From NCBI GenBank assembly GCA_964521425.1, contig CAZFRO010000004.1, positions 62,001-126,000 of the forward strand: a stretch of 64,000 nucleotides of DNA, in the 5' to 3' direction. Made by a program: the position numbers and the translations under genes. This document shows, piece after piece, positions 32,370 through 42,157 of the stretch. Origin of the DNA: Joyebacterum sp964521425. GTDB taxonomy: Bacteria > Joyebacterota > Joyebacteria > Joyebacterales > Joyebacteraceae. The notes beneath the pieces are model-generated. The model ran no database searches and had not been told where the DNA came from. It saw nothing but the letters and a program-made list of their open reading frames with translations. Position 1 is the first letter of the stretch. Every line of letters begins with the position of its first letter.

Positions 32370-35300
32370 CTAGGAGAGGAGCTTCCCGAGTTTCATACCG
32401 AGCATGCTGCCGGCGGAGGCTGGATCAATCCCCATGGGGATCGATCGCTCCGCCGGTTCGCCATTTGGGCCACCTCGCACGAACAGCAGAACGACCTCTT
32501 CGACGGGTCGCCTGAGGATCTTCGTGAGAGCGAGACCGTAGGTGAGAGCCTGAGGTTTGTAGTGCTCCTCAAGCGCGTCAAGCCCGCCGGGACCGAGGAG
32601 ATTGGTCTTGTAGTCGACTATCACAAGCTTGCCATCCTCCTCGAAGACGAGATCGAGCGAGCCCTCAAGGAACCCACGACCGTGGGGAAGACAGAACGGC
32701 ATCTCCTTCAGGATGAGATCGGCGTTTCTGGCACGGACCATCACATCCGACTCCAACATGCCCTCCACCAGAGCCGCGGCCGCTTCTGCCTCATCGTTGT
32801 CGAGCCCACCTGTTGTCGCGAGAGCGTGAGCTACCAGAGCCACATCGCTTAGGTCTCGGAGATCGACGCGTTCAAGGATGGCGTGAAAGAGCGTGCCGAA
32901 TCTTCGCCCGGAGAATCTGTCCCGCGAAACGGCGGGCNNNNNNNNNNNNNNNNNNNNNNNNNNNNNNNNNNNNNNNNNNNNNNNNNNNNNNNNNNNNNNN
33001 NNNNNNNNNNNNNNNNNNNNNNNNNNNNNNNNNNNNNCGAAACGGCGGGCGCCGCGCCGCCGGAAGGCGCTGCTGCGCCACTGACGTAGTCGAGCGATGA
33101 CGGTGTGACCGTGGGAAGCGGGAAGTGGTGCTCCCCTCTGTAGCCGGTAAGCCAATCCCGCCAGTGTTCCTTCTCCAGGAATGCCTCAGTCTTCTCGTAG
33201 TCGACGCCGATGCCTTCGTCGAGATCGAGCCGGACCTCCGAGCGCCGGACGCGCATGAGATCGAGTTCGGCGATGTCGTAGCTTGTGACAGCGGGATCCC
33301 CTGGGATGCCGGATACGGCCCCGACCGGCTCACCGGCCATCTCTCCGAGGATCGTGAGCTTCGTCAGGAGGCCGGAGTCACTCCCGTCCTTCGTGAACCA
33401 TGGAACGACGAGGAGGTCGCGTGCCCGCGTGGCAGCGACATAGAGAAGACGTATCAGTTCAGCCTCATGTCGGAGCTTCTCGAGCTTGAGCGCCTCGGGA
33501 AATCCTCGCGTGCAGAACTTGTTCTCTTTCCTTCCGATACCGAGATCGATGCACCCAGTCTGGCGGTCGATGACTATTCTTTCGCCCCTGTCCCTGTATC
33601 GTCCGAGGTCAGCCAGCACCGTGATGGGGAATTCGAGTCCCTTCGCCTTGTGAACCGTCAGAAGATGAACGAAGTTGTCGCCCTCCTCGGAGAGCGGTGA
33701 CTCCGCCTCCTCGGGCGTGAGCTGCGAGATGTCACGAAGCCATCTCACGAACCCCCCAAACGACATGAGTTCATCCCGCTCCATCGATGCCGCAAGCTCG
33801 ACGACCTTGAGCAGGTTCGCATGGCGCTGCTCACCCGACGGTTTCAGAAGGAACAGCTCGAGCGCCGACGTCTTGTCGAAGAGCCTCAGGATCACGCTGA
33901 CTATGCCGTCGGTGTTTCTGGCTCTATTGAGTTCTCTAAGGAGCGCGAAGGCCTCCTCGACCTCAGTGACTCCGTCTGAGGAAGGCGAGAGGTAGCTGAG
34001 CGCCCCGGTCTGCCACTTCTGCAGGACTACGCAATCGTCGGAGACACCGAAGAACGGGGTTCTGAGGGCGCCGACAATGGCGGCGGTGTTGTGCGGGTCT
34101 TCGATGGCCGTGAGCACCGTGGCCAACTCCTGAACCTCGCGGCGTATGTAGAATTTCTTCCCACCCAGGATGCGGTACTCGATCCCGTAGTTGTTGAGTG
34201 CATCCTCGTATGCATCCAGCGCGGTCGTGGTTCTGAAGAGAATGGCGATGTCCCTGAGTTCGGGGGAGCGCCAGGCATTCGTGTCCCTGTCATAGACGAG
34301 CTCTCCGCTCGCAGGCAGCTGCTCGATGAATGCGGCCACGGCCGCAGCCTCAAGAGCACGTATCTCGTCGGCGAGCGGTTTCTCGCCGGCCGGGTAGCCG
34401 GGTCCGAGGACGACGACTCCGGAGCCCGTCGAGTCAAGAGGGCGATGTGGGACGAGGGGAGCGTAGTCAGGCTGATAGTGATGCCCGTCATCGGGCGAAT
34501 GCATGATGTCCGAGAAGACGGCGTTGATGCCCTCGACGATGGCCGGCCTTGTCCGGAAATTCTCCACTAGTTCGAGAACCTCGCCCGAGGAGTTAACGAT
34601 CTCTTTGGCCTGCTCGTACGTCTCGATGTCGGCTCTGCGGAAGCGGTAGATCGACTGCTTCGGATCACCCACTATGAAGAGCTTGCCAGGTTCGACATCA
34701 ACTTCCTTCCAGTCACGCGCCGCGGTTCCCTTCTTTTCCGCAAGGAAGAAGGCAATCTCACATTGTAGCGGATCGGTGTCCTGGAACTCATCCACGAGGA
34801 TTCTGTCGAACGCCTCTTTGAAATGACCGCGAACCTCGACGTTGTCCCTTACGAGATCGCGTGCCTTCGTCAAGAGGTCCTGGAAATCGAGGACGCCGGA
34901 ACTTCTCTTCTTCGCCTCGTAGGCCTTGATGAACCCAGCAAGCCAGGCGAGCAGCTCAACGGCGGTGTTGTGGGAGACATCCTGCTGGAGTGCGTCCCGC
35001 CTCTCTGCAAGGTCAGCCGAACGCGCCCGAAGGTTGGCGAGAACGTCTCCTTCCCAGTTCTCCTTCTTTCCCTTGCCGCTCTTCGGGAAAAGCTTCACGT
35101 GCTTGAGGGCGTATGCGGCCTTCGCTTCCTCCGGCAGCATCCCGAGTTCATCGACCTGACGAGCGAAGGCGCGGATCGCGATTGCACCCTTATCGTCCGG
35201 GTCCTTGCAGTGCCGCTCCGAGAGATCGAGGAAGTCCCGAGCAACCGTCACGAGTTCGCTTAAGTAAGCACCAGTGTCGGGAGGTGCTACGGGAGCTGGC

Positions 35301-35923
35301 ACGAGCTCGATACAGTCCCTGTTATTGATGAGCAGGAACGCCAGATCTCTGATGCCGGAGAGGGTCAAACCGAGTGCCTGGCTCTGGCCGACGGAATCCG
35401 GCAGCTTCCCGGTCAGCTCACCCTCCAGCCACTCCTCCCACGATTCAGTCAGCAGCACCGTCTGCTTGAGAGCGTCAGCCACTCCGAAGTTGGGATCCAC
35501 GGCCGCCTCGACCGGGCGCTCCTTCAGGAGGCGCGTGCAGAATCCGTGAATGGTCGAGACCTGCGCGCGGTCAATCTCGTGGAGGGCCGTTCGGAACCTG
35601 TCCCGCTCCTCCGACGTCAGTGCGGGGTGCCCGGACCCTGCGGATGTGGCTCTCGATTCGTCGTGCTCAACTGCGAGTCCCTCCTCGAGCCTCGAGCGCA
35701 GACGGACACGGAGTTCACCCGCAGCCTTCTCGGTAAATGTGATCGCGACTACGCGCGTGATTCCGACACCGCTCCTGACGAGCGCAAGGAGCCGGTCAAT
35801 CAGGACGCTGGTTTTGCCGGTTCCTGCACCTGCCTCGACGAGATAGGTGTGGGCGAGACCGCCATCGAGTCCGGAGGCGAGGCGTCTGGCGCGCGCGTCT
35901 GTGGTTGTCTTGTCGCTCATCAC
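32370..35923 (-). CDS. addA: AddA-type helicase-nuclease (interrupted only by an assembly gap)
   Basis: UvrD/RecB-type helicase with Walker A EAGAGTGKTS, motif II VDEFQDTDPLQ, motif III VGDPKQSIYRFRRAD and motif V LLTVHKAKGLEFPITV. After the gap the C-terminal RecB-like nuclease shows GTLFHAILE, LEGSLDLVFEED and VIVDYKTN. The 100-N gap (32938-33037) breaks the frame as written, but the 13 bases on either side are identical; merging them restores one frame of about 1146 residues through PAVSRDRFSGRR. So this is one intact gene, not a pseudogene. With AddB it resects double-strand breaks for recombination. It overlaps addB by ATGA. Confidence 0.9.
32925..33050. other. Scaffold gap with identical 13-bp flanks
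   Basis: CGAAACGGCGGGC occurs at 32925-32937 and again at 33038-33050, directly on either side of 100 N. This looks like two contigs that really overlap by 13 bp. Confidence 0.9.
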
Positions 35924-38900
35924 TTGATTCCCGCCAGTCCGTTTACGAAGGACTGTGCTCGTCTGTCACCGTTCTTCATGACGGCGAGCGGTAGGCTTGT
36001 GGATGCACACGCATCCGCGTAGTCGCAGTTCTTGCACCGTCGGTCATCGCTCGGATACGGGAAGAAAAGGCCGTGCGAGATCGAGTGGATGATGAAACCG
36101 ATGGCCTTCGAGAGATCGTCCATGCGCTCTTCAAGCTCATCGGATGTGAGCGCAGTTGAGGTGACGCCTCCCGGCGCTGAGATGTACAGGTACTCGGCCA
36201 GCTTGACCGTGGCCCCTGGACTCCTGTCCGCAAGCATGCGCCGTGCGGCGAGGATGTAGATAGGAAGCTGGAGACGCTTGCCCTGCTCGAACATCTTCGG
36301 TTCCTTCTTGCCGCGCGACCACCGCTTCCCGGTCTTGTAGTCGATGACCCGGGCCTCTCCCGTGCCGGGAGCGATGTCTATTCTGTCGATCTTCCCGCTG
36401 AACTCGACCTCAACTCCGCCGAAGGCCTTAAACGGCACTCCATCCGAGAGGAAGAGCTCGGGGTCGTCGCCGGTTCGCGGCTCACCGCCGAAGCGAGCCT
36501 CGAAGTAGGTCGGCACGAAGCCGTCGTCCTCTCTCAACTCGGCGGCGAGCCACAGGGCCAGGTTGACCTCGAGCCGCTTGAGTTCCAGGTCTCGCGCCCC
36601 GGCATACCCAGGCAAGTACTGGCCGCTTCCATCCAGGAGTCGTCGGGCGACCCCTTGGAGCTCGTCGAGATCGTCTATCGAGAGTGGAAGCCGACCCGCC
36701 TCGCGCCGACTCCTCATGAACTTCTCGAGGATTGCGTGGTAGAGGCTGCCGCGTTCGAGCGGTGAAAGCTCAAATGCCTCCCTGGGTTCGTCTGTCGGCT
36801 CGATATCGAGAACGCGCTCAAGGAAGTACTTGAACGGGCAGGATGCATAGCCCTCAAGTGAAGTAGGGGAGATGCGTCTTTCAGGTGTGAGTCCACCCTC
36901 TCGAAATCCAGCGAGTTCGCGCGCCGCGGCGAGGGCCTCCGTCGACTCGAGTGCACCGTCGAACCTCGTGAATGCGGGTGTCGTCCACCGTGTCGTCTCC
37001 ATCTCGATGCGTCTTGGGAGCGGCCCGGCTTCACGAAGGAGGTACGCGATCTCCCCGGCTCCCGTGCCCTCCATGGCATTGAGGATTGAGCATCCGTCGA
37101 ACTCGTGCTCAGTGAGTGCGTGCGCCCGGTCCTTCGGGAAACGCCTCGAGAGTGGTGCACGCTTCACAAGCGGGCTCGACTCGAACGACCTGTAATCCTG
37201 GCGCTTCCCTGTCAGCGCCTCAAGCACACGCAGCATGAAGACCGACGGGATCCGTGGCCTGGCGGTGGCCGGATCCAGACGAGGGTAGCTCAGGATCAGA
37301 GCATCGGTCGCAGCGGAGACCGCGAGTCGGAAGAGCAGCTTCTCCTCATCGATGCCCTCTCCCTTGATGGGAAGAAGATAGAGAGGGTCGTTCCGTCTGG
37401 CCGCGTTCAGCTTCAGACGCTCACGGTCGAGCAGGATAGGGTCCTGACGGTGGCCGAGCGGGAACTGCTTCTCCACAAGACCCGGGACGACGACGATCGG
37501 ATAGGGAAGGCCTCTGGCCGACATGAGATTGAGAACGGTCGGTCCTCCCTGGCCGAATCTCTCGGAGCGGGGGCCGGGTTCAGCAAGCGTCGTGCGCACA
37601 AGCTCGCCGAATCGCGCGAGTGTGATCGTGCCGGCGATACTGGACAGGGCCTTCAGTCCATCGATCACGGCGAGAACGAACACTCTCTCCGGGGTCTCCC
37701 TCGTCCAGACAGTCAGAAGCGTCGAGAACACCGTGGCGTATCTCTCCACCGTGGCTCGCTGGGGCACGGCCTCGAGTTCGGGAAGAAGCGCCTTGAGAAG
37801 AGCGAGAAGTGAGCGGATAGCGCCGCATATGTGAGTGTGCCTCCCGCCGAATCTGCTGCCGGGAGGAGCTGTCTCCACACGAGAGAGAAGTGAGGCGAGC
37901 TTCCTGGGCCACGTCACGGCTCCAGCCGTAATGCCCGCGAGCGCCGCGGCCTTTGCCCAGTCGCCGACCGGTGCGGAATCGCCCTCGAACACTGCATGCT
38001 TGGGATCGAGATCGGCCACATTGAGAAACTCGATGATCTCAGTCCGGGCATAGTCTGACTCCATGGCGCCAATGAGTCTGACCAGTCCCATGCCGGGCCG
38101 GGTACGTGCGAGCGGGCGCGGTGTCTCGATGTATGGGTCTGCGCCGAGAAGTCCCAGTTCCTCTGTGAAGAGCTCGGAGTAGCGTGATGGTGTGCGTGTG
38201 AGGATGGCGACATTCTGGAATTGCTCTTCGCGGCCATCAAGCTCGATGGCCAGCGTTCGGACATCCTCTCTTGCCTCTCTTGCCTCACCCGGAGCTGAGA
38301 TGATCAGAGTCTCAGCCGGGAGTGGGACATCGCGCCCATCCTCTTCGGGAAGTGCGCTGTGCTCGAACCCGAGTGAGAGGAACCAGTCGAGTGTCGGTCG
38401 CGCGTACGTCCAATCCTCTGTGTCGAGATAGGGGAAGAAGACGGTCACTTCGCTCGCCCCGATACACACGGCAACAAGTCGCCTCTGAAGCGAGTTCAGG
38501 TCGTAGAAACCGTAGACGGTGAGTGGAGTTGGAACCAGTGCCGGTTCATCCCTGATGCGGTCCGCGGCCGCCGACATCATGTCTGCGTCGTCGATCCATC
38601 CGCCATCATCCAGCTCTCGCTCGTACGCCCTCCATATCTTCGTGAGCGCTACGATCTTGCCGGACTTCGAGAGATCGGGTAGATGGGCGAGTTTCGCTGC
38701 CGCGCTCAAGGAGTCCGGGTCGTAGCCCGCCTCCTTGAGGCTCATAACGGCGTCTCTCAGGGCCGTCCCGAGGCCGGGCCGATCCGCAATCGCCGCGAAG
38801 TAGCCCTTGTCTGCTATCCCCGAGTCGAGGAGGCGGCGGATTATCAGCTCATCGCCCCGCTTTGGAAGAAGCGCCCGTCTCTCACTTCCTGATGCCGAGA

Positions 38901-39138
38901 GAGCGAGGTCCTTGAGCGTGGTGAAGCTCACATTGGCGTGACCACCGGTGGCCGCGGCCAGCTCCCGAGAGAGCCTGATTCCGAGGAGGTTGCCGGGAAC
39001 GACGACGGCGCCGACGCCGAGAGGTGCCGTCTCCGCGGCCTCCCTGAGATGCGCAAGGAGTGCGCCCTCAAGCCCGGAGTGAAACTCACCGGTGATGAGC
39101 ATCGATCCAGGCCGGGCTAGCTTCTGCTTGTCCGTCAT
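35920..39138 (-). CDS. addB: AddB-type nuclease subunit
   Basis: 1072 residues from the ATG at 39138 (GGAAG 8 nt upstream); a GTG at 39234 would overlap the neighbouring gene and is less likely. The N-terminal helicase-like part has no GKT Walker A (LITGEFHSGLEGALL), so it is probably not an active motor. The C-terminal nuclease shows FSGKIDRID and EARVIDYKTGKRW. Four cysteines fit the AddB iron-sulfur staple: one in LEGYASCPFKYFLE and three in RRCKNCDYADAC. It works as a heterodimer with AddA, which is translationally coupled downstream. PD-(D/E)XK helicase-associated protein is the generic alternative. Confidence 0.88.
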   Translation of the reverse strand: MTDKQKLARPGSMLITGEFHSGLEGALLAHLREAAETAPLGVGAVVVPGNLLGIRLSRELAAATGGHANVSFTTLKDLALSASGSERRALLPKRGDELIIRRLLDSGIADKGYFAAIADRPGLGTALRDAVMSLKEAGYDPDSLSAAAKLAHLPDLSKSGKIVALTKIWRAYERELDDGGWIDDADMMSAAADRIRDEPALVPTPLTVYGFYDLNSLQRRLVAVCIGASEVTVFFPYLDTEDWTYARPTLDWFLSLGFEHSALPEEDGRDVPLPAETLIISAPGEAREAREDVRTLAIELDGREEQFQNVAILTRTPSRYSELFTEELGLLGADPYIETPRPLARTRPGMGLVRLIGAMESDYARTEIIEFLNVADLDPKHAVFEGDSAPVGDWAKAAALAGITAGAVTWPRKLASLLSRVETAPPGSRFGGRHTHICGAIRSLLALLKALLPELEAVPQRATVERYATVFSTLLTVWTRETPERVFVLAVIDGLKALSSIAGTITLARFGELVRTTLAEPGPRSERFGQGGPTVLNLMSARGLPYPIVVVPGLVEKQFPLGHRQDPILLDRERLKLNAARRNDPLYLLPIKGEGIDEEKLLFRLAVSAATDALILSYPRLDPATARPRIPSVFMLRVLEALTGKRQDYRSFESSPLVKRAPLSRRFPKDRAHALTEHEFDGCSILNAMEGTGAGEIAYLLREAGPLPRRIEMETTRWTTPAFTRFDGALESTEALAAARELAGFREGGLTPERRISPTSLEGYASCPFKYFLERVLDIEPTDEPREAFELSPLERGSLYHAILEKFMRSRREAGRLPLSIDDLDELQGVARRLLDGSGQYLPGYAGARDLELKRLEVNLALWLAAELREDDGFVPTYFEARFGGEPRTGDDPELFLSDGVPFKAFGGVEVEFSGKIDRIDIAPGTGEARVIDYKTGKRWSRGKKEPKMFEQGKRLQLPIYILAARRMLADRSPGATVKLAEYLYISAPGGVTSTALTSDELEERMDDLSKAIGFIIHSISHGLFFPYPSDDRRCKNCDYADACASTSLPLAVMKNGDRRAQSFVNGLAGIK

Positions 39139-39191
39139 CTTGTGGAACTTCCGATGGGTGGGGCGTGCTTCGACAGCTGCGAAAACCGCTG

Positions 39192-39719
39192 CTAGTCGTC
39201 TTCGCGCAGGATCATCTTCCGGTCGACGAACCACCGTTCGGGGTCGGTCAGGTAGCCCTGCATGTCCTCGAGAAGCTTCAGGTGATCCGTCTCTTCTCTG
39301 GAGAGCACATCAAACAGGTGTCGTCCCTCCGCGGTGCTACACTCCAGTGCACACTGTTTGTACAGAGCTGTTGCCCTCTTCTCGAGATCTATCGCCGTCG
39401 CATACGCCTCGGCCGGATCCATGTCTCCGTCCAGGCTTCCGGCAGATGCTGTGCTGTATATCGTGTGGATGGCCTTCTCGAGTGATGCCAGGGAGGGGGA
39501 GGCGTCGATCTCCGGTGTGACGTCGCCTCCGTCGAGGAACGTGGCCAGCGATTCGATGGTATCGATGTGGCGGTTCTCCTCCTTGGCCAGCATCGTGAAG
39601 GCCGCCCTCGTGAGCTTGTGAGCAGCGTGCGTCGAGGCACGAACATAGAAATCGTTGCCGTCCCGTTCCGTCTGGAGGGCATGTGCCACACGGTCCTTGT
39701 CTGTTCGCATCTCCGCCAT
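39192..39719 (-). CDS. Rubrerythrin-like (ferritin-like diiron) protein 1
   Basis: 175 residues; the ATG at 39719 has GGGAG 6 nt upstream. A four-helix ferritin-like domain carries the diiron ligands: Glu in QTERDGNDFY, EENRH in MLAKEENRHIDTIE, Glu in IDLEKRATALY and EETDH in LSREETDHLKLLE. There is no C-terminal rubredoxin domain, so an electron donor must act in trans. Such proteins reduce peroxide or protect iron-sulfur enzymes in anaerobes. It is a tandem paralogue of the upstream gene and lies 53 bp before addB. Confidence 0.85.
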   Translation of the reverse strand: MAEMRTDKDRVAHALQTERDGNDFYVRASTHAAHKLTRAAFTMLAKEENRHIDTIESLATFLDGGDVTPEIDASPSLASLEKAIHTIYSTASAGSLDGDMDPAEAYATAIDLEKRATALYKQCALECSTAEGRHLFDVLSREETDHLKLLEDMQGYLTDPERWFVDRKMILREDD

Positions 39720-39757
39720 GCGGGCTCCCTGATCAGACGGAATACGGAGGAGGGAGA

Positions 39758-40282
39758 CTACCCTCCATCCATCATCGTCGCACCCCTGTCGGTGAACCAC
39801 TGCTCTGAGTTGGTTACATACCTCAGCATGTCCTCAAGCAGACTCAAGTGGTCCTGCTCTTCCACATACAGCACATCGAACACCCGCTTGGCCTCACTCG
39901 TCTCGCACTCCTGTGAGTACTGGTAGTAGAGGGCCGCGACTCTCTTCTCCAGCTCTACGGCTTTCGCATATGCCTCCGCCGGATCGAGGTCACCTTCGAC
40001 CATCTCCCGGGATGCGGTTCCGTAGATCGTGCTGATCGCGTTCTCGAGGTCTTTGAGACTCGGTGAATCAGGATCGAGGTCTGCGTCTTTGCCATCCAGG
40101 AACTTGGCGAGAGATTCGATGATGGTGACGTGACGAACCTCTTCCTTGGCGAGCGTCTCGAACGCGGCGCGCGCGAGCTTGTGTGCGGTGTGCTTGGAGG
40201 CGTGCTCGTAGAAGCTGGTTCCATCCCGTTCGGTCTGCAGGGCGTGCTCGACACGTCCCTTGTCCGATGTAGGCTCAGGCAT
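39758..40282 (-). CDS. Rubrerythrin-like (ferritin-like diiron) protein 2
   Basis: 174 residues; the ATG at 40282 has GGAAGGAG 5 nt upstream. It shares the full diiron pattern with its neighbour (QTERDGTSFYEHAS, LAKEEVRHVTIIE, VELEKRVAALYYQ, LYVEEQDHLSLLE) and the same C-terminal ending around WFTDR, so the two arose by tandem duplication. No rubredoxin domain is present. It has its own promoter upstream and leads a co-directional group with the second paralogue and addB-addA. Confidence 0.86.
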   Translation of the reverse strand: MPEPTSDKGRVEHALQTERDGTSFYEHASKHTAHKLARAAFETLAKEEVRHVTIIESLAKFLDGKDADLDPDSPSLKDLENAISTIYGTASREMVEGDLDPAEAYAKAVELEKRVAALYYQYSQECETSEAKRVFDVLYVEEQDHLSLLEDMLRYVTNSEQWFTDRGATMMDGG

Positions 40283-40341
40283 GCTCGCTCCTTCCACGAT
40301 ATCGGTGCGTTCCCGTGTGCGGCGGGTTCCTGAATAGAGCA

Positions 40342-40370
40342 ATCGTACTACATGGCTGCCGCGCAGACAA
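40342..40370 (-). promoter_or_regulatory. Promoter of the rubrerythrin-like pair
   Basis: Reading the minus strand, TTGTCT (40370-40365) and TACGAT (40347-40342) are separated by 17 bp, about 60 bp upstream of the ATG at 40282. The rest of the 290-bp divergent region up to 40572 shows no gene. Confidence 0.5.
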
Positions 40371-40572
40371 TAGCGGCGATGAGCCACGATGATCCGGCGC
40401 GATTGCCCCTCTAGCCACTGCGCCGTCACCAGGAGCGCCACGACAGGGGAAGATGGTGAATCGGTAGCGGCAGGGAGGCATCAGAGTACACAGACTGCGC
40501 CAATCCGGGAGGATACCGATCGACACACGGGGACCCCGCGCGGAAGCGAGCGGGGGAACAAGGAGATCCAGC

Positions 40573-40758
40573 GTGAAGGTGAGCGTTGACAGGGACACGT
40601 GTATCGGATGTGGGGTCTGTCCCAGCATCTGTCCAAGCGTGTTCGAAATGGACGAAGACAGGTCGAGTACGAAGGTGGATGTTGTGCCTGAGGGTGATGA
40701 GGATGCTGCAAGAGAAGCGGCGGAGAGCTGCCCCGTGGAGGCCATCGAGATAGACTAG
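40573..40758 (+). CDS. Single-cluster [4Fe-4S] ferredoxin
   Basis: 61 residues, GTG start behind AAGGAG. CIGCGVCPSICP gives Cys10, Cys13 and Cys16, and Cys53 (ESCPVEAI) completes one [4Fe-4S] site; Cys20 could form a disulfide as in Thermotoga/Desulfovibrio-type ferredoxins. The acidic surface is typical of a small electron carrier. Divergent to the diiron pair and near IorAB, it could serve either as an electron partner; that is inference. A hairpin follows at 40785. Confidence 0.92.
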   Translation: MKVSVDRDTCIGCGVCPSICPSVFEMDEDRSSTKVDVVPEGDEDAAREAAESCPVEAIEID

Positions 40759-40784
40759 CCAGCGCGCACGGTAGGGACCAGGAG

Positions 40785-40806
40785 GGGGCGGACTATGTCC
40801 GGCCCC
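40785..40806. terminator. Bidirectional terminator hairpin
   Basis: GGGGCGGAC (40785-40793) pairs with GTCCGGCCCC (40797-40806) with one bulged G and a 3-nt loop, followed by TTTGCTATTTCC. It lies between the convergent ferredoxin and endonuclease III genes. Confidence 0.65.
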
Positions 40807-40810
40807 TTTG

Positions 40811-41548
40811 CTATTTCCTCACAACCCAGGTGATCTCTCCCGCCGATTCCCGGGCCGGGCAGTCCTTGGCTATGACACAACGACTGCAGTCGGGCTTCCG
40901 GGCGTAGCACGTCTCACGGCCGTGCCAGTTGACGAAGAGGGAGAAGTCGGACCAGCGGCGCTTCGGGACGATCGCCTGGAGTTCAAACTCTATCCTGACC
41001 GGATCCATCTCCGCTGTCATGCCGAGTCGCCGCGAGATGCGTCTGAAGTGTGTGTCGACGATGATGCCCTGGCCGTCAAACGCATGGGCCAGGAGCACAT
41101 TTGCTGACTTCCTTCCTATGCCCCTTAACGCGGTCAGCTCCTCTATCGAGCCCGGAACCTCTCCGCCGTGCTTCTCGATGAGGTCTGCAGCGCTCTCTCT
41201 GATGGCCCTGGCCTTGTTCCGGAAGAACCCTGTGGAACGTACCTCGTTCTCCAGAACATCCTGTGAGGCAGCCGCCCAGTCGGACGGCTCACGGTACTTC
41301 TTAAACAGGGAAGCTGTGACCTCGTTGACCCGCTTGTCGGTGCACTGCGCCGACAGGATGGTCGCCACCATGAGTTCAAGGGGAGAGGAGTAGTTGAGTG
41401 GAACGTGAGCGTCAGGGTACGCCTTCTTGAGAGCGCGCAGGATTCTGAGCGCTCGCTTCCGCATATCATCAGGGATCTCGTCCCATGGTCCCCGCACATC
41501 GGTAGTGCCACCGGCCCTGCCGGACTTCGCCGCCAAGAGCACCTCCAC
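40811..41548 (-). CDS. nth: Endonuclease III
   Basis: 245 residues from a GTG at 41548. The core starts near residue 29 (MRKRALRILRALKKAYP), so a TTG at 41536 with GGAGG upstream or an internal ATG could be the true start. The helix-hairpin-helix LRGIGRKSANVLLAHAF contains the catalytic Lys; the catalytic Asp is in IIVDTHFRR. The C-terminal [4Fe-4S] site is C-x6-C-x2-C-x5-C (CYARKPDCSRCVIAKDC). It removes oxidised pyrimidines from DNA and cleaves at abasic sites. It follows iorB by 8 bp in the same direction. Confidence 0.93.
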   Translation of the reverse strand: MEVLLAAKSGRAGGTTDVRGPWDEIPDDMRKRALRILRALKKAYPDAHVPLNYSSPLELMVATILSAQCTDKRVNEVTASLFKKYREPSDWAAASQDVLENEVRSTGFFRNKARAIRESAADLIEKHGGEVPGSIEELTALRGIGRKSANVLLAHAFDGQGIIVDTHFRRISRRLGMTAEMDPVRIEFELQAIVPKRRWSDFSLFVNWHGRETCYARKPDCSRCVIAKDCPARESAGEITWVVRK

Positions 41549-41556
41549 CCGAACAG

Positions 41557-42132
41557 CTAGCCGGAGACGGCCGCACGGCCGAGCTCGAGCGCCTTGATGT
41601 TTGTCTCGATCGTCTTCTTAGGAACGCGCGCCTCGATGGCGGCCTTCCACTCGTCTTCGGTGAAATCGAGGAAGATCGAGAACGCACCCAGCATCACGAT
41701 GTTGACCGCCCGCAAGTGGCCGGCTTCCTTCGCGAGCGCGAGAGCATCCACAAACATGGCGTCAGAGATACGCTCCGTGATCTTGCGCGCGACGGTCGGG
41801 GGATATGTGTCCATACCGCTCGGTACGATCTCCTGCGAGTTGACGATGACCTTGCCGCCGGGCTTCACGAACTGAATCCAGCGCAGCGCCTCCATCTTCT
41901 CGAACGATACAAGGATGTCAGCTTCACCCTCAGCGATAACGGGCGAATGGACCTCCTTGCCGTACCGGACGTGACTTACGACGGAGCCGCCTCGCTGTGC
42001 CATCCCGTGAACTTCGCTCTTCTTGACGTCGAGCCCCTTTGCGAGCGCCATGTCCGCCAGGATCTCGCTGGCAAGGAGGATTCCCTGCCCACCGACGCCG
42101 CAGATGAAAACGTCTGTTGTCTTGTTCGCCAT
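41557..42132 (-). CDS. iorB: Indolepyruvate:ferredoxin oxidoreductase beta subunit
   Basis: 191 residues; the ATG at 42132 is preferred because GGAGGAGAC lies at the right distance, giving MANKTTDVFICGVGGQGILLASEILA. This gamma-domain of the 2-oxoacid oxidoreductase family also shows the typical EVHGMAQRGGSVVSHVRYG. With IorA it oxidatively decarboxylates aryl pyruvates from Trp, Phe and Tyr breakdown to aryl-CoA and reduced ferredoxin. It lies 25 bp after iorA. Confidence 0.93.
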   Translation of the reverse strand: MANKTTDVFICGVGGQGILLASEILADMALAKGLDVKKSEVHGMAQRGGSVVSHVRYGKEVHSPVIAEGEADILVSFEKMEALRWIQFVKPGGKVIVNSQEIVPSGMDTYPPTVARKITERISDAMFVDALALAKEAGHLRAVNIVMLGAFSIFLDFTEDEWKAAIEARVPKKTIETNIKALELGRAAVSG

Positions 42133-42157
42133 CTGAGTCTCCTCCACGTGACGTCGG

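Noticed and set aside
32370..35923. addA as a frameshifted pseudogene
   Set aside because: Collapsing the duplicated 13 bp across the N gap restores one continuous frame with all helicase and nuclease motifs.
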